The translations under genes were made by a program, and so were the position numbers. Below the pieces are notes generated by a model. It saw nothing but the letters and a program-made list of their open reading frames with translations, searched no databases and had not been told where the DNA came from. Shown piece after piece: positions 48,180-59,388 of a DNA stretch of 62,259 bases. The stretch covers positions 1-62,259 of the forward strand of contig JAYFQW010000017.1 of NCBI GenBank assembly GCA_034926675.1, given 5' to 3'. How positions within the stretch are numbered: position 1 is the stretch's first letter; each line of letters opens with the position of its first letter. The stretch comes from Clostridia bacterium (GTDB lineage Bacteria; Bacillota; DTU025).

Positions 48180-48653
48180 CTACCACCTGTAGTGCGCGAA
48201 GGCCTTGTTGGCTTCGGCCATCTTGTGCATGTCGTCCTTCTTCTTGACGGACGCACCGGTTCCGCTCGCGGCGTCCATTATTTCTGCTGCGAAACGCTCG
48301 CTCATGGTCTTTTCGGCCCGGCTCCTGGAGTTGCCGATTATCCACCTGAGCGCCAACGCCTTGCGTCTCTCCGGCCTTACTTCCACCGGCACCTGGTAGG
48401 TCGCACCGCCAACGCGTCGCGGCTTGACTTCGAGCAACGGCATTACATTTTTGAGCGCGTGATCAAAGGTCTCCAACGGGTCCTTGCCCGTCTTGGCCTC
48501 AATGATCCCAGCGGCTCCGTAGAAGATTCCCTCGGCTATGCTCTTCTGTCCGGAGAGCATAATCTTGTTGATGAACTCGGACACCATCTGGCTCCCGTAT
48601 ACTGGGTCAGGAGCCGCCTCGCGCTTCGCAATTGTGCCTCTCCTCGGCATCAC
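48180..48653 (-). CDS. rpsG: Ribosomal protein uS7
   Basis: This 30S head assembly protein and str-operon regulator in E. coli has [61 protein letters not shown]-type core (partly visible as [20 protein letters not shown]) and AHYRW at the end. It has 157 residues. Confidence 0.97.
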   Translation of the reverse strand: MMPRRGTIAKREAAPDPVYGSQMVSEFINKIMLSGQKSIAEGIFYGAAGIIEAKTGKDPLETFDHALKNVMPLLEVKPRRVGGATYQVPVEVRPERRKALALRWIIGNSRSRAEKTMSERFAAEIMDAASGTGASVKKKDDMHKMAEANKAFAHYRW

Positions 48654-48685
48654 ATACCCTCCCCTCGGGCTCTTGCTTTGCTACA

Positions 48686-49099
48686 TTACTTCGGGCGCTT
48701 GGCCCCGTACTTGGACCGGCCCTGGCATCTGTTCGCGACCCCAGCGGAGTCTAGGGTGCCCCGAACGATATGGTACCTCACGCCCGGAACGTCCTTCACA
48801 CGACCGCCCCTGATGAGAACGACCGAGTGCTCCTGAAGGTTATGCCCCACGCCCGGAATGTAAGCTGTGACTTCTAGTCCGTTCGTGAGCCTGACCCTGG
48901 CGATCTTGCGAAGAGCCGAGTTGGGTTTCTTGGGCGTAGTGGTTCTTACCACTGTGCACACGCCCCTCCGCTGTGGAGCGCCCTCGCCATAATTGGACCT
49001 GCGATTGAGGGAGTTGTACTGGTATCTGAGAGCGGGCGCTTTCGACTTGCTCGAAGCAGTCGCACGCCCCTTCTTTACCAGCTGGTTGATTGTTGGCAC
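48686..49099 (-). CDS. rpsL: Ribosomal protein uS12
   Basis: This decoding-centre protein has [11 protein letters not shown], the streptomycin-region [19 protein letters not shown] with Lys at the usual susceptible position, and [19 protein letters not shown] 49099 has GGAGG 6 nt upstream; the frame is open to 49129. It has 137 residues. Confidence 0.97.
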   Translation of the reverse strand: MPTINQLVKKGRATASSKSKAPALRYQYNSLNRRSNYGEGAPQRRGVCTVVRTTTPKKPNSALRKIARVRLTNGLEVTAYIPGVGHNLQEHSVVLIRGGRVKDVPGVRYHIVRGTLDSAGVANRCQGRSKYGAKRPK

Positions 49100-49142
49100 A
49101 CGCGCCACCTCCTTCCTAGAGCCAGACATTGCGGACGCGATA

Positions 49143-49173
49143 CGCCCCTTCCACCATTGTGGTGCAAGGGGCG
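49143..49173 (-). promoter_or_regulatory. Hairpin in the rpsL leader
   Basis: Between the L7Ae-like stop and rpsL, CGCCCCTT pairs with AAGGGGCG, then one mismatch, then CACCA pairs with TGGTG around a 3-nt loop, for 13 bp in all. There is no T-run. It may be an RNA-processing or protein-binding site in the str transcript. Confidence 0.5.
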
Positions 49174-49177
49174 CGAT

Positions 49178-49426
49178 CTACTCGCGCAGTATGGCGGCCG
49201 AAGCCGCACCCACATCTATCCCGCACACCTTGCCAAGTTCATCCATGGACGAGACTGCGATGACCGGAATACCCTTGCTTGAGCAGAGTGCTTTGATGCC
49301 GCGAATAACCCGTTCTTCGGCATCCATGGCCACGTACACAGCCATTGCACACCCGCGCTCCAAGGCTCTCACCGTCTGCTTTGTGCCAATGACCCGGCTC
49401 TTCGCAGACGCGAGGTCCTCATACAT
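49178..49426 (-). CDS. L7Ae-like ribosomal protein (YbxF-type)
   Basis: This 82-residue protein of the L7Ae/L30e/Gadd45 fold typically binds kink-turn RNA. RVIGTKQTVRALERGCAMAVYVAMDAEE and IPVIAVSSMDELGKVCGIDVGAASAAIL show the family's glycine and charged pattern. In Firmicutes a gene of this type sits at this exact place between rpoC and rpsL. ATG 49426 has AAGGGG about 12 nt upstream. A strong promoter lies just before it. Confidence 0.92.
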   Translation of the reverse strand: MYEDLASAKSRVIGTKQTVRALERGCAMAVYVAMDAEERVIRGIKALCSSKGIPVIAVSSMDELGKVCGIDVGAASAAILRE

Positions 49427-49485
49427 AAGTGGCTTTCGCCCCTTTCGATACATGCCACAGACTGCAGTGGCTCAGACAGTTTTAC

Positions 49486-49514
49486 ATTCTACCATCAGCT
49501 GCTAAGTGTGTCAA
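49486..49514 (-). promoter_or_regulatory. Sigma-A promoter before L7Ae-like gene and rpsL
   Basis: TTGACA (49509-49514) and TAGAAT (49486-49491) are spaced by exactly 17 bp. The -35 overlaps the rpoC stop codon. It would drive the L7Ae-like gene, rpsL, rpsG, fusA and tuf independently of rpoBC. Confidence 0.87.
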
Positions 49515-52500
49515 GGCTGCGGCGCGAGCTTGCTCGCGAGGTCCGCCATGGGCGCTCCGAACTCTCCGGGCGGAAGCGCCGGAACCTCGATCTCCGCCAT
49601 TATCTCCACCTCGTCGCCTTTGGCAGCTATGGGCACTGGCCTGCTAGCCTCGTCGTTGGCGCCGGGCTCAACGGAAACTCTCACCATCCGGTACTTCGCC
49701 ATCCCAGTGCCAGCGGGGATGAGTTTCCCGATGATCACATTCTCCTTGAGTCCTATGAGCCGGTCCGCCTTGCCCTTTATGGCGGCTTCAGTGAGCACTC
49801 TTGTCGTCTCCTGGAACGATGCTGCAGAGAGGAAGCTATCAGTCTGCAACGACGCCTTAGTGACTCCTAGCAGAACTGGTTTGGCCTCCGCAATCGCAAG
49901 CCCATTCGCCTTCATCAGGTCATTGACCTCGTTGAGCTCGAATATGTCGACTACCTCGCCTGGCAGCCGGTCGGTGCCGCCCGAATCCTCCACCTTGACC
50001 TTGCGCATCATCTGCCGCACCACTACCTCGATATGCTTGTCGTTGATCTCAACACCCTGCGAGCGGTAGACGTCCTGCACCTCTCTGACCACATACTGCT
50101 GAACAGCTAGGGGGCCGCGAATCCGCAGAATGTCGTGGGGATTCAGGGAACCCTCAGTGATCTTGTCCCCAGCCTCCACTCGCTGGCCGTCGCGGACTTC
50201 CAACCTTGCTCCGAATGGCACCGTGTAGTCGTGGTGCTCACCTGAGTCGGTAGTGACCACGGTCTTTCGGTTTCCTTTCGATTCCACAATGGAAACAACG
50301 CCATCATGCTCTGTAACAACCGCCAGGCCCTTGGGCTTTCTGGCCTCGAACAGCTCCTCCACTCGCGGAAGGCCTCTCGTGATGTCGTCGCCTGCGACGC
50401 CCCCGGTGTGGAAGGTCCTCATCGTAAGCTGTGTGCCTGGCTCGCCGATGGACTGCGCAGCGATCGTTCCAACTGCCTCGCCCACCTCCACCAGGTTGCC
50501 AGTGGCCAAGTTTCGTCCATAGCACTTCGCGCACACACCATAGCGGGTTTTACACTTGAGAACCGAACGGATCATCCAGGACTTGAACCCCGCTGAGGCG
50601 ATCGCCTCAGCCTGATCCTCGTCTATCATCTCATTGGCGCGGACTATGACCTCACCCGTGCTGGGGGCGATGCAATCGGCCATACTCACCCTGCCAATAA
50701 GCCGCTCCGCGAAGGATTCAATCACGCTGTCGCCCTCGATAAGGTCAGTGGTTTCGATGCCCTCTGTTGTTCCGCAATCCTCTTCGCGGACGATTACGTC
50801 CTGCGCCACATCCACAAGCCTTCTGGTAAGGTACCCGGAGTCTGCGGTTCTGAGAGCCGTGTCTGCCAGGCCTTTGCGGGTTCCGTGCGTGGAGATGAAG
50901 TACTCCAGAACGTTCAGCCCTTCACGGAAGTTGGCCTTTATGGGCACGTCGATGGTGCGGCCCGACGGATCCGCCACAAGGCCCCTCATGCCAGCTAGCT
51001 GGTTGAGCTGCTGCACATTGCCTCGTGCTCCTGACGTGGCCATCATGTACACTGGGTTGATCTCTCTCACCTTGAACTCGGTAGGCGCGTCCGGGTTGCT
51101 CAGCTGCGCCTTCTGGAGTTTCTTCATGAGGATCTCCGGGTTGATGTTGTCTTCCATGGCCTTCTGGACCTTAGTGCGCGCCTCAGTCCAAGCATCGATG
51201 ATCAGATTGTACTTCTCGTCCTCGAGGAGCAGGCCACGCCTGTACTGGCTCTCGATCTGCTCCACTCGCTTCTCTGCCTCGCCGACGATCTCAGGCTTTG
51301 AGGGCGGTATGGCCACATCCTCAATTCCGACAGTGGTGCCTGACACGGTCGCATAGTGGAAGCCCAACCGCTTCACTGCGTCGAGCACATCCGCGGTCCG
51401 TGCATTCCCATACTTGCGCCTCACCGCTCCGACCAGTTTGTTCAGGAAGCCTTTCGTAGCGGGATCGCGCTTCCTGTCGCTCGTCCTGAGATACTCAGTG
51501 ATCGACACTCCCCTCTTCAGGAAGTCGCCCTCGGAAAGCTCAGGGCCGAACGTCTTCTTCGCCGAGTTCACATAGGGGAAATCGTCAGGAAGCACTTCGT
51601 TGAATATGAGCCTCCCCACGGTAGTGACCATCCTGCGAGTGCCGGCCTCTTCAGCTCCGTAGAGTAGTTTCTCCTTTGGGATCCGCACCACAATTCTGCT
51701 CTGTAGGGCCACAATCCCGGCATCGTACGCCGCCTTCGCGGCCTCAGGAGAGTGGAATGCCTTGCCCTCGCCCTTGGCTCCAATCCGCTCGAACGTCAGA
51801 TAGTAGCAACCGAGAACCATGTCCTGCGTGGGGGTTGCCACCGGACCGCCATGGGCAGGCGACAGGATATTGTTGACGGAGAACATCAGAAGCCTCGCCT
51901 CGGCCTGTGCTTCCGCGGAAAGAGGCACGTGCACGGCCATCTGGTCGCCGTCGAAGTCCGCGTTATACGCAGTGCATACCAACGGATGTATCTGTATGGC
52001 CCTGCCCTCCACCAGCACTGGTTCGAACGCCTGTATGCCCAGTCGATGAAGGGTGGGAGCACGGTTCAAAAGCACCGGATGCTCCGAGATGACCTCTTCG
52101 AGGACATCCCACACCTCAGGCCTCACCCTCTCAACCATCCGCTTCGCGCTCTTGATGTTGTGGGCATGGCCCCGGTCCACAAGGCGCTTCATCACGAAAG
52201 GCTTGAAAAGCTCCAACGCCATCTCTTTCGGAAGACCGCACTGGTGCAGTTTCAGAGACGGCCCTACCACGATCACGGAACGGCCGGAGTAGTCAACACG
52301 CTTGCCAAGGAGATTCTGACGGAAACGTCCCTGCTTCCCCTTGAGTAGGTCGGAGACGGACTTGAGCGGGCGGTTGCCCGGACCTGTTACTGGCCGGCCA
52401 CGGCGTCCGTTATCTATAAGGGCGTCGACTGCCTCCTGCAGCATGCGCTTCTCGTTCCGTACGATGATGTCAGGCGCCTGAAGCTCAAGCAGCTTCTTCA

Positions 52501-53302
52501 GCCTATTGTTTCTGTTGATGACTCGCCTGTACAGATCGTTCAGGTCGCTCGTGGCGAACCTGCCGCCATCTAGCTGGACCATGGGCCTGAGATCCGGCGG
52601 GATCACAGGAATCACCTCAAGGATCATCCACTCCGGCCGGTTCTGCGATTTCCTGAAGGCCTCCGCCACTTCAAGCCGCCTGATTGCCCTCACCCGTCGT
52701 TGCCCGCTGGTCTTGTCGGTCTCATCCCTCAGCTCCTGAGCGAGCTCAACTAGATCGATCTCGCGGAGGAGTTCCTGAATCGCCTCCGCGCCCATCATGG
52801 CCCTGAAAAGCTGCCCGTATTTCTCGCGGTACTCCCTGTACTCAGGCTCCGTGAGCAGCTGCTTCTTCGCAAGGGGAGTATCTCCAGGGTCGGTGACAAT
52901 GTACGAAGCGAAGTATATGACCTTCTCAAGGGCCCTTGGCGACATATCGAGCAGAAGGCCCATGCGGCTGGGTATTCCTTTGAAGTACCAGATGTGCGAC
53001 ACCGGCGCAGCAAGCTCAATGTGGCCCAGGCGCTCACGGCGGACCTTCGCCTTGGTTACCTCCACACCGCACCTATCGCACACTACGCCCTTGTATCTGA
53101 CTCTCTTGTACTTTCCGCAGTGGCACTCCCAGTCGCGCTGGGGGCCGAATATCTTCTCACAGAAGAGTCCCTCACGTTCGGGCTTGAGAGTTCGATAGTT
53201 GATGGTTTCCGGCTTCTTCACCTCGCCGCTCGACCACGCGCGGATCTGCTCCGGCGACGCCATCCCTATCCTGATCCGGTCAAAATCGTTGACGTCCAGC
53301 AT
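49511..53302 (-). CDS. rpoC: RNA polymerase beta-prime subunit
   Basis: This large catalytic subunit has 1263 residues. The N-terminal zinc site is [20 protein letters not shown], the catalytic Mg loop is [12 protein letters not shown], and the second zinc cluster is in [19 protein letters not shown]. The trigger-loop region [29 protein letters not shown] is intact (the long run is split here by function). It begins at an ATG overlapping the rpoB stop (TGATG). Confidence 0.98.
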   Translation of the reverse strand: MLDVNDFDRIRIGMASPEQIRAWSSGEVKKPETINYRTLKPEREGLFCEKIFGPQRDWECHCGKYKRVRYKGVVCDRCGVEVTKAKVRRERLGHIELAAPVSHIWYFKGIPSRMGLLLDMSPRALEKVIYFASYIVTDPGDTPLAKKQLLTEPEYREYREKYGQLFRAMMGAEAIQELLREIDLVELAQELRDETDKTSGQRRVRAIRRLEVAEAFRKSQNRPEWMILEVIPVIPPDLRPMVQLDGGRFATSDLNDLYRRVINRNNRLKKLLELQAPDIIVRNEKRMLQEAVDALIDNGRRGRPVTGPGNRPLKSVSDLLKGKQGRFRQNLLGKRVDYSGRSVIVVGPSLKLHQCGLPKEMALELFKPFVMKRLVDRGHAHNIKSAKRMVERVRPEVWDVLEEVISEHPVLLNRAPTLHRLGIQAFEPVLVEGRAIQIHPLVCTAYNADFDGDQMAVHVPLSAEAQAEARLLMFSVNNILSPAHGGPVATPTQDMVLGCYYLTFERIGAKGEGKAFHSPEAAKAAYDAGIVALQSRIVVRIPKEKLLYGAEEAGTRRMVTTVGRLIFNEVLPDDFPYVNSAKKTFGPELSEGDFLKRGVSITEYLRTSDRKRDPATKGFLNKLVGAVRRKYGNARTADVLDAVKRLGFHYATVSGTTVGIEDVAIPPSKPEIVGEAEKRVEQIESQYRRGLLLEDEKYNLIIDAWTEARTKVQKAMEDNINPEILMKKLQKAQLSNPDAPTEFKVREINPVYMMATSGARGNVQQLNQLAGMRGLVADPSGRTIDVPIKANFREGLNVLEYFISTHGTRKGLADTALRTADSGYLTRRLVDVAQDVIVREEDCGTTEGIETTDLIEGDSVIESFAERLIGRVSMADCIAPSTGEVIVRANEMIDEDQAEAIASAGFKSWMIRSVLKCKTRYGVCAKCYGRNLATGNLVEVGEAVGTIAAQSIGEPGTQLTMRTFHTGGVAGDDITRGLPRVEELFEARKPKGLAVVTEHDGVVSIVESKGNRKTVVTTDSGEHHDYTVPFGARLEVRDGQRVEAGDKITEGSLNPHDILRIRGPLAVQQYVVREVQDVYRSQGVEINDKHIEVVVRQMMRKVKVEDSGGTDRLPGEVVDIFELNEVNDLMKANGLAIAEAKPVLLGVTKASLQTDSFLSAASFQETTRVLTEAAIKGKADRLIGLKENVIIGKLIPAGTGMAKYRMVRVSVEPGANDEASRPVPIAAKGDEVEIMAEIEVPALPPGEFGAPMADLASKLAPQP

Positions 53303-56300
53303 CAGGCTCTCCCCCCTTCATCGCCGTCGGGTCCGATGTCGCCTGCGGAGTCAGTGCTCGGCTCCAGAGAGACATCGAGGATGTCATCTGCATCCTCCAC
53401 AGTCTCCTCCTCGGCATACTCCTCCTCCGAAGTTTTCACATCCGCTGCCGGCTCCTCATGCCTCGCCGTCTCAGAGCGGTTCTCGATCCGGTCGGACCTG
53501 TTGCCGATGTCTATTCCCAGCTCTCGTGCTGTCTTGTTTATGTCGTCGTCTGATACGTCGTCATCCGTCTCCCTGATCTCGATCTCTCGATCACCCTCGC
53601 CGAATACCTTCACGTCAAGGCACAGGCTCTGCAGTTCCTTGATGAGGACCTTGAAGGCCTCAGGCACGCCAGGCTCAGGCACGTTATCGCCCTTCACTAT
53701 CGCCTCGTAAGTTTTCACCCGGCCGACGATATCGTCGGACTTGACAGTGAGCAGTTCCTGCAGGGTGTAGGCAGCACCGTAAGCCTCGAGCGCCCAGACC
53801 TCCATCTCTCCGAACCTCTGGCCTCCGAATTGCGCCTTGCCCCCGAGGGGCTGCTGTGTGACCAGAGAGTATGGGCCAGTGGACCGAGCGTGTATCTTGT
53901 CGTCCACCAAGTGCAGGAGTTTCATCAGATACGAGTAGCCGACGGTGATCTCCCGGTCGAAGGGTTCACCAGTCCTTCCGTCGTACAACACGGTCTTCCC
54001 GCTTTCCGGAAGGCCCGCTTTCCTGAACATCTCGGTGATATCCGGCTCGTGTGCACCATCGAACACGGGGGTAGCCATGTAGACGCCCATAGCGCCCGCA
54101 GCCCACCCAAGATGGGTCTCGAGCACCTGGCCTATGTTCATTCGAGACGGAACGCCCAATGGGTTCAGCACCACCTGGATTGGCCGGCCATCAGGGAGGA
54201 ACGGCATATCCTCCTCTGGCATTATCCTGGCGATGACGCCCTTGTTTCCGTGGCGCCCCGCCATCTTGTCGCCTTCCGATACCTTGCGTTTCTGAGCAAC
54301 ATACACGCGAACAAGCTTGTTCACACCGGGGCCCAGCTCATCACCGTTCTCCCGGGAGAACACGTGGACTGCTACGACCTTGCCTGCCTCACCGTGGGGA
54401 ACCCGAAGAGATGTGTCCCGCACTTCGCGGGCCTTCTCTCCGAATATCGCCCGGAGAAGCCTCTCCTCTGGAGTAAGCTCCGTTTCACCCTTGGGTGTAA
54501 CCTTACCCACTAGGATGTCGCCGGTTCTTACCTCGGCTCCGACGCGGATAATGCCCCGCTCGTCAAGGTCCTTCAGAGCATCTTCTCCGGTGTTCGGTAT
54601 GTCCCTGGTGATCTCCTCAGGTCCGAGCTTGGTGTCACGGGCCTCTGATTCGTATTCCTCTATGTGGATGGACGTAAACACGTCCCCCATCACAAGCTTC
54701 TCCGAAATCAGGATAGCATCTTCGTAGTTGTAGCCTTCCCACGGCATGAAGGCCACCAGCACGTTGCGTCCTAGAGCCATCTCCCCGTGATCAGTGGATG
54801 GGCCATCGGCGAGCACGTCGCCGCGCTCCACCCGCTGCCCGCATGGAACCACGGGCTTCTGGTTCATGCATGTGCCCTGGTTGGACCGGGCGAACTTCAT
54901 GAGCCTGTACTCCTCGACACGCCCTTCATCAGTCACAACCCGCACGTAGTCGGCACATGCCTCACGCACATAACCTGAGTGTTTCGCGACGACCACTATT
55001 CCGGAGTCGACAGCAGCCTTGTATTCCATTCCCGTGCCTACATACGGCGCCTCGGTCCTGATCAGCGGGACCGCTTGGCGCTGCATGTTCGAGCCCATAA
55101 GGGCGCGTCCAGCATCATCATTCTCAAGGAACGGGATCAGGGCGGTGGCAATCGACACCAACTGCTTGGGCGCCACGTCCATGTAGTCGACTTGCTCTGC
55201 CGGCACGATCACGATGTCGTCTTTCAGCCGGCACGCAGCTCTCGGATTCACGAAGAACCCTTCATCGTCGAGGAGTTCGTTGGCCTGGGCTACTACGTAT
55301 CTGTCTTCAACGTCGGCCGTGAGATATCTGATCTCGTTCGTGGCTCGACCGTTCTCAACCTTGCGATATGGGGTCTCGATGAACCCATACTCGTTTATCC
55401 TGGCGTAAGTGCACAGCGAGCCGATCAGGCCGATGTTGGGGCCTTCAGGTGTCTCGATAGGGCACATCCGTCCATAGTGAGAGTGGTGCACGTCGCGGAC
55501 GTCGAACCCTGCCCGCTCTCGCGAAAGGCCGCCGGGCCCCAGAGCCGAGAGGCGGCGCTTGTGAGTGAGCTCTGCGAGGGGATTGGTCTGGTCCATGAAC
55601 TGCGAGAGCTGGCTTGACCCGAAGAACTCCTTGATCGACGCCACAACCGGCCTGATGTTGATCAGCGCCTGCGGAGTGACAGCCTCGACGTCCTGAATGG
55701 TCATGCGCTCCCGTATCACTCGCTCCATACGGGAAAGCCCTATCCTGAACTGGTTCTGGAGGAGCTCGCCTACTGACTTGAGCCTCCTGTTGCCAAGGTG
55801 GTCGATGTCGTCAGTGACACCGATGCCGTGCTGCAAGTTGATCAGATAGCTGACCGCGGCGACCACGTCCTGAGGAGTGATCACCTTGACGTCAGCAACC
55901 CTGTATCCGTTTCCAAGTATCTTGACTTCATCGCGGGATCCATCAGCCGGACCAACGTACGCCTCAGTGAAATGGATACGGTGCTCCAGGTCACGGATGA
56001 GTTCCGCTTTCCGCGCGGTAACGCGCTCCTCGGCTTCGACTACGTTTCCGGTCGGCGTTCCGAGGATCTCCCCGGTGTTTGGATCGATCCCGACGCCGCG
56101 GATCTCCCCGGTGTCGGTGTCAACCGAAAGGCCGGACGCAGGATCGCCTATCGCACGGGAGACAGTTTGCCCTATGAGCCTGTCAGCCAGCTCAAGTTTC
56201 TTGTTCAGCTTGTAGCGGCCTACGCCTGCCAGATCGTACCTCTTGGGGTCGAAGAAAAGCGACTCAAACAGGGATCTCGCACTCTCCACGGCAGGAGGCT

Positions 56301-57024
56301 CCCCTGGGCGCAGCCTCTTGTAGATCTCCACAAGGGCCTCATCTTCACTGTTCGAGCTGTCGCGCTCGAGCGTATTGAGGATGAACTCATTCTCGCCGAA
56401 CAGGTCCATGATCTTCTGGGTGGTGCCATATCCGAGCGCGCGCAGAAGCACCGTTACGGGGATTCTCCTGGTGCGGTCCACCTTAACCCATGCCACCCCC
56501 GACGCGTCAGTCTCAAACTCGAGCCACGCGCCGCGGTTGGGAATTATGCTGGCTGTGTAGATGGTCTTCCCGGAAGTGTCCTTTGCAGCATCGAAGTAGG
56601 CGCCAGGGGACCTAACAAGCTGGCTGACTATTACCCGCTCCGCCCCATTTATGACGAAGGTGCCCTTATCGGTCATTAGGGGGAAGTCGCCCATGAACAC
56701 TTCCTGTTCCTTGACCTCTCCAGTCTCCTTGTTGATGAGCCTTACCTTCACCTTCAAAGGAGCCGCAAACGTCACGTCCCGCTGCTTGCACTCTTCCTCT
56801 TCGTACTTAGGCTCCCCGAGCGAGTACCCGGTGAACTCAAGGACTAGGTTCCCGGTGAAATCCTGGACTGGCGAGATGTCATGAAACGTCTCTAGCAGCC
56901 CCTCATCGAGAAACCACCGGTAGGACTTCTGCTGGATCTCAATGAGGTTAGGAACCTCAAGCACGTCCGGTATCTTCGAAAACGAGTGCCTCTCCCGCCT
57001 CACCGGTCTCTCCGCAATGTCCAT
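53302..57024 (-). CDS. rpoB: RNA polymerase beta subunit with acidic C-terminal tail
   Basis: This catalytic subunit has about 1240 residues. The rifampicin pocket has [28 protein letters not shown], with the Asp, His and Ser positions that keep sensitivity. [12 protein letters not shown] and the clamp segment [24 protein letters not shown] are intact. After the conserved C-terminal end a tail of roughly 90 residues follows that is rich in Asp and Glu ([15 protein letters not shown]). ATG 57024 follows GGGTGG; GTG 57033 is possible. Confidence 0.98.
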   Translation of the reverse strand: MDIAERPVRRERHSFSKIPDVLEVPNLIEIQQKSYRWFLDEGLLETFHDISPVQDFTGNLVLEFTGYSLGEPKYEEEECKQRDVTFAAPLKVKVRLINKETGEVKEQEVFMGDFPLMTDKGTFVINGAERVIVSQLVRSPGAYFDAAKDTSGKTIYTASIIPNRGAWLEFETDASGVAWVKVDRTRRIPVTVLLRALGYGTTQKIMDLFGENEFILNTLERDSSNSEDEALVEIYKRLRPGEPPAVESARSLFESLFFDPKRYDLAGVGRYKLNKKLELADRLIGQTVSRAIGDPASGLSVDTDTGEIRGVGIDPNTGEILGTPTGNVVEAEERVTARKAELIRDLEHRIHFTEAYVGPADGSRDEVKILGNGYRVADVKVITPQDVVAAVSYLINLQHGIGVTDDIDHLGNRRLKSVGELLQNQFRIGLSRMERVIRERMTIQDVEAVTPQALINIRPVVASIKEFFGSSQLSQFMDQTNPLAELTHKRRLSALGPGGLSRERAGFDVRDVHHSHYGRMCPIETPEGPNIGLIGSLCTYARINEYGFIETPYRKVENGRATNEIRYLTADVEDRYVVAQANELLDDEGFFVNPRAACRLKDDIVIVPAEQVDYMDVAPKQLVSIATALIPFLENDDAGRALMGSNMQRQAVPLIRTEAPYVGTGMEYKAAVDSGIVVVAKHSGYVREACADYVRVVTDEGRVEEYRLMKFARSNQGTCMNQKPVVPCGQRVERGDVLADGPSTDHGEMALGRNVLVAFMPWEGYNYEDAILISEKLVMGDVFTSIHIEEYESEARDTKLGPEEITRDIPNTGEDALKDLDERGIIRVGAEVRTGDILVGKVTPKGETELTPEERLLRAIFGEKAREVRDTSLRVPHGEAGKVVAVHVFSRENGDELGPGVNKLVRVYVAQKRKVSEGDKMAGRHGNKGVIARIMPEEDMPFLPDGRPIQVVLNPLGVPSRMNIGQVLETHLGWAAGAMGVYMATPVFDGAHEPDITEMFRKAGLPESGKTVLYDGRTGEPFDREITVGYSYLMKLLHLVDDKIHARSTGPYSLVTQQPLGGKAQFGGQRFGEMEVWALEAYGAAYTLQELLTVKSDDIVGRVKTYEAIVKGDNVPEPGVPEAFKVLIKELQSLCLDVKVFGEGDREIEIRETDDDVSDDDINKTARELGIDIGNRSDRIENRSETARHEEPAADVKTSEEEYAEEETVEDADDILDVSLEPSTDSAGDIGPDGDEGGRA

Positions 57025-57200
57025 GCTACCCACCCTGCTTCCTTGTATGATTCCCGGGCATAACGAATAGCGCGGACCTTGCTGACTTTTGGCTCCTCCC
57101 TCCAGTCATATCCGCGCTGAAAGAATTAGATCAAACCTCTAAGTAGCATGCGTGTTTCCTTGTCCCCTTATGCTTGATGATCCTAGGGGATCGACATGCT

Positions 57201-57241
57201 GTCCCCTTGTGACAATAACCTATGTTATCACAAACGGGGAC
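57201..57241. promoter_or_regulatory. Near-palindrome over the rpoB promoter -10
   Basis: The 41-bp segment has three nested inverted blocks: GTCCCC with GGGGAC, TTGTGA with TCACAA, and ATAAC or TAAC with GTTAT. Two-base offsets separate the blocks. It covers the -10 box and part of the spacer, and ends in the start region. An operator is the simplest reading, and an RNA hairpin is possible only in part because the promoter lies inside it. Confidence 0.6.
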
Positions 57242-57250
57242 GGCGGTCAA
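57222..57250 (-). promoter_or_regulatory. Sigma-A promoter of rpoBC
   Basis: TTGACC (57245-57250) and TAACAT (57222-57227) are spaced by 17 bp on the minus strand, giving a leader of almost 200 nt before rpoB. The remaining part of the 57034-57415 gap shows no convincing gene; an open frame at 57131-57406 crosses the promoter and is not supported. Confidence 0.8.
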
Positions 57251-57339
57251 CCCCAGGAACGTGACCCAAGGAACGGACAATTGCACGTTCCAGCCCCAAC
57301 TGAGCTCAGATCGACGCCAAACCAGAGGAAGTCGGGGGG

Positions 57340-57385
57340 GCTTCCGGACCATCTCCGAGCCGAAGCTGCAGTCTGGCCCGGAAGC
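57340..57385 (-). promoter_or_regulatory. Attenuator-like hairpin between rplL and rpoB
   Basis: GCTTCCGGGCC and GGTCCGGAAGC (minus strand) pair over 11 bp with one G-U around a 24-nt loop, 30 nt after rplL. No T-run follows. A partial terminator or RNase processing hairpin is known at this place in other bacteria. Confidence 0.5.
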
Positions 57386-57415
57386 AGCATCCCGACGCAT
57401 GCCCATGAGTGATGA

Positions 57416-57790
57416 TTACTTGATCTCGATCTGGGCCCCAGCCTCGGCGAGCTTCTTCTTTATCTCCTCGGCCTCTTCCTTCTTGACGCCCTCCTTCACG
57501 GGCTTGGGGGCGTTGTCGACTAGGTCCTTAGCTTCCTTCAGGCCGAGCCCGGTGAGCTCGCGGACGACCTTGAGCACGGGGATCTTCTTGTCTCCGGCAC
57601 TGATGAGGATCACGTCGAACTCGGTCTTCTCCTCCACCTCAACGGCAGGGCCAGCGGCAGCAGGGGCGGCGGCGACTGCCATCGGCATCGCGGCGCTCAC
57701 TCCGAACTTCTCCTCAAGGGCCTTCACCAGGTCGGAGAGCTCAAGAACGTTCATGGATTCAATAGCGGCAAGGATCTCTTCCATATTCAT
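57416..57790 (-). CDS. rplL: Ribosomal protein bL12 (L7/L12)
   Basis: This stalk protein recruits translation GTPases. The N-terminal dimerisation part [15 protein letters not shown] is followed by an Ala-rich hinge and the C-terminal domain [25 protein letters not shown] with [14 protein letters not shown]. It has 124 residues. GGAGG lies 9 nt before the ATG. Confidence 0.98.
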   Translation of the reverse strand: MNMEEILAAIESMNVLELSDLVKALEEKFGVSAAMPMAVAAAPAAAGPAVEVEEKTEFDVILISAGDKKIPVLKVVRELTGLGLKEAKDLVDNAPKPVKEGVKKEEAEEIKKKLAEAGAQIEIK

Positions 57791-57807
57791 CGGGTGGTTC
57801 CTCCCTC

Positions 57808-58359
57808 TTACTGAGCCTCGACGGCAGAAGCTCCGCCGCCGGCCTCTTCCTTTTGCTTCCTAACAGCCTCTAGGGTCCATACTAGCTTACGCGCAGGGCC
57901 GGATAGCACGTTCACGAGCCCAGCCATGGGCGACTGCATCACTCCGAGGAGTGTCCCAATTAGCACCTCGCGCGACGGAAGCGCCGCAAGTTGCATCACC
58001 TGCTCCTTGCCGATGGCAGAACCCTTGAGGATTCCACCCTTTATGGCAAGGATCTTGGTCTCCTTGGCGAAGTCCACTAGGATCCTGGCTGGAGCCACTG
58101 GATCCTTATGACCGAAGGCCAATGCCGTCGGTCCCTCTAGATAGTGGTCAAGCCCGTTCACTCCGACCCTTCCGGCTGCGATCCGTATGAGGGTGTTCTT
58201 GTAGACCTTGTAGTCAACCCCGACCTCCAATAGCTTCCGCCGCAGCTTGGTGACTTGTCCAACGGAGAGCCCGCGAAAATCGGCCAGAACCGCACTACTA
58301 GCTGACGACAGCTTAGCTTCGAGCTCCTCGATGGTCTTGGCTTTCTCTGGTGTAGGCAC
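57808..58359 (-). CDS. rplJ: Ribosomal protein uL10
   Basis: This stalk base protein anchors L12 dimers and represses its own leader with L12. [32 protein letters not shown] and [13 protein letters not shown] are diagnostic. GTG 58359 has GGAGG 7 nt upstream. The gene is preceded by an L10 leader. Confidence 0.97.
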   Translation of the reverse strand: MPTPEKAKTIEELEAKLSSASSAVLADFRGLSVGQVTKLRRKLLEVGVDYKVYKNTLIRIAAGRVGVNGLDHYLEGPTALAFGHKDPVAPARILVDFAKETKILAIKGGILKGSAIGKEQVMQLAALPSREVLIGTLLGVMQSPMAGLVNVLSGPARKLVWTLEAVRKQKEEAGGGASAVEAQ

Positions 58360-58389
58360 GTTTGCACCTCCATTCCATCCGCACAATTA

Positions 58390-58406
58390 CGGCAGCCTGA
58401 CTGCCG
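58390..58406 (-). promoter_or_regulatory. Small hairpin just before rplJ
   Basis: CGGCAG pairs with CTGCCG around a 5-nt loop, about 30 nt before the rplJ start, downstream of the leader terminator. It could affect ribosome access. Confidence 0.4.
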
Positions 58407-58417
58407 CCTACCTGGAC

Positions 58418-58576
58418 AACAGAAAGGGACCTCTGCACGTGCGGCCGGAGGTCCCGTGTGTGACGGGATATATCGCCATCCTCCGACCTCGGCAGGCGGA
58501 TCGCGCATCCAGTTGGACGCCGCATCCATTAAGCTGCGCCTCGGGGCATAGCCCCTGAGCACGTGCGCCTGCTGTC
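58418..58576 (-). promoter_or_regulatory. L10 leader with attenuation terminator
   Basis: The 5' part has GACAGCAGGCG (58566-58576) that pairs with CGCCTGCCGAGGT (58486-58498), the core of the L10-binding leader known from Bacillus. It is followed by GGGACCTC/GAGGTCCC (58426-58433 with 58448-58455), an 8-bp stem with TTTCTGTT after it, a classical intrinsic terminator. The segment CGAGGTCGGAGG lies between and could form the competing structure. L10-L12 binding should favour termination before rplJL. Confidence 0.85.
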
Positions 58577-58618
58577 TTGGGCCAGGTGCGTCTTTCTATT
58601 GTCATGGGCAAACGCCCG

Positions 58619-59329
58619 CTACTTCTCGACAGACATACCCGCGACCGACTGCGGGTTCACGTGAATCCCAGGGCCCATCGTGGACGCGATGGTCACGCTC
58701 TTCAGGTAAGTGCCTTTGGCCGCTGCAGGACGGGCCTTAACGATCGCCTCCATAAGGGTGGCGACGTTCGCGGTGAGTTTCTCCTCACCGAATGAAGCCT
58801 TCCCAACCGGCACATGCACGATCCCGGTCTTGTCGACCCTATACTCAACCTTGCCGGCCTTGATCTCGTTCACCGCTCTGGCGATGTCGAAGGTGACCGT
58901 GCCGGTTTTCGGGTTCGGCATGAGGCCCTTAGGGCCTAGGATCTTACCGAGCTTGCCGAGGACGCCCATGAGGTCGGGGGTTGCGACTGTCACGTCGAAG
59001 TCGAGCCATCCGCCTCTGATCTTCTCAGCCAGGTCTTCTGCACCCACGTAGTCGGCGCCGGCGTCCTCGGCCTCCTTGGCCTTCTCGCCCTTGGCGAAGA
59101 CCACAACCTTCTTGGACTTGCCGGTTCCGTATGGCAGCACTACCGCGCCTCTGACCTGTTGGTCAGACCGGCGGGGGTCGACCCCCAAACGAACGTGGGC
59201 TTCGATGGTCTCATCGAACTTCGCCTTAGCCACCTCCCCTAGGAGCTTGATGGCCTCAGCAGGTTCGTAGAGTTTCGCTCTGTCAACCAACTTGGATGCG
59301 TCCTGATACCGCTTGCCTCTGTTAGGCAT
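58619..59329 (-). CDS. rplA: Ribosomal protein uL1
   Basis: This L1-stalk protein helps release E-site t[28 protein letters not shown] opens it; [22 protein letters not shown] and [18 protein letters not shown] are diagnostic. It has 236 residues. Confidence 0.98.
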   Translation of the reverse strand: MPNRGKRYQDASKLVDRAKLYEPAEAIKLLGEVAKAKFDETIEAHVRLGVDPRRSDQQVRGAVVLPYGTGKSKKVVVFAKGEKAKEAEDAGADYVGAEDLAEKIRGGWLDFDVTVATPDLMGVLGKLGKILGPKGLMPNPKTGTVTFDIARAVNEIKAGKVEYRVDKTGIVHVPVGKASFGEEKLTANVATLMEAIVKARPAAAKGTYLKSVTIASTMGPGIHVNPQSVAGMSVEK

Positions 59330-59388
59330 TCATGAATTCCCCCCTCGTGGTAGTAGCGGAGTTGATCCTCCCACGATCCGTGGCCTAC

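Noticed and set aside
57131-57406. A 91-codon minus frame in the rplL-rpoB gap
   Set aside because: It spans the attenuator hairpin, the promoter and the palindrome, and its sequence has no protein-like pattern.
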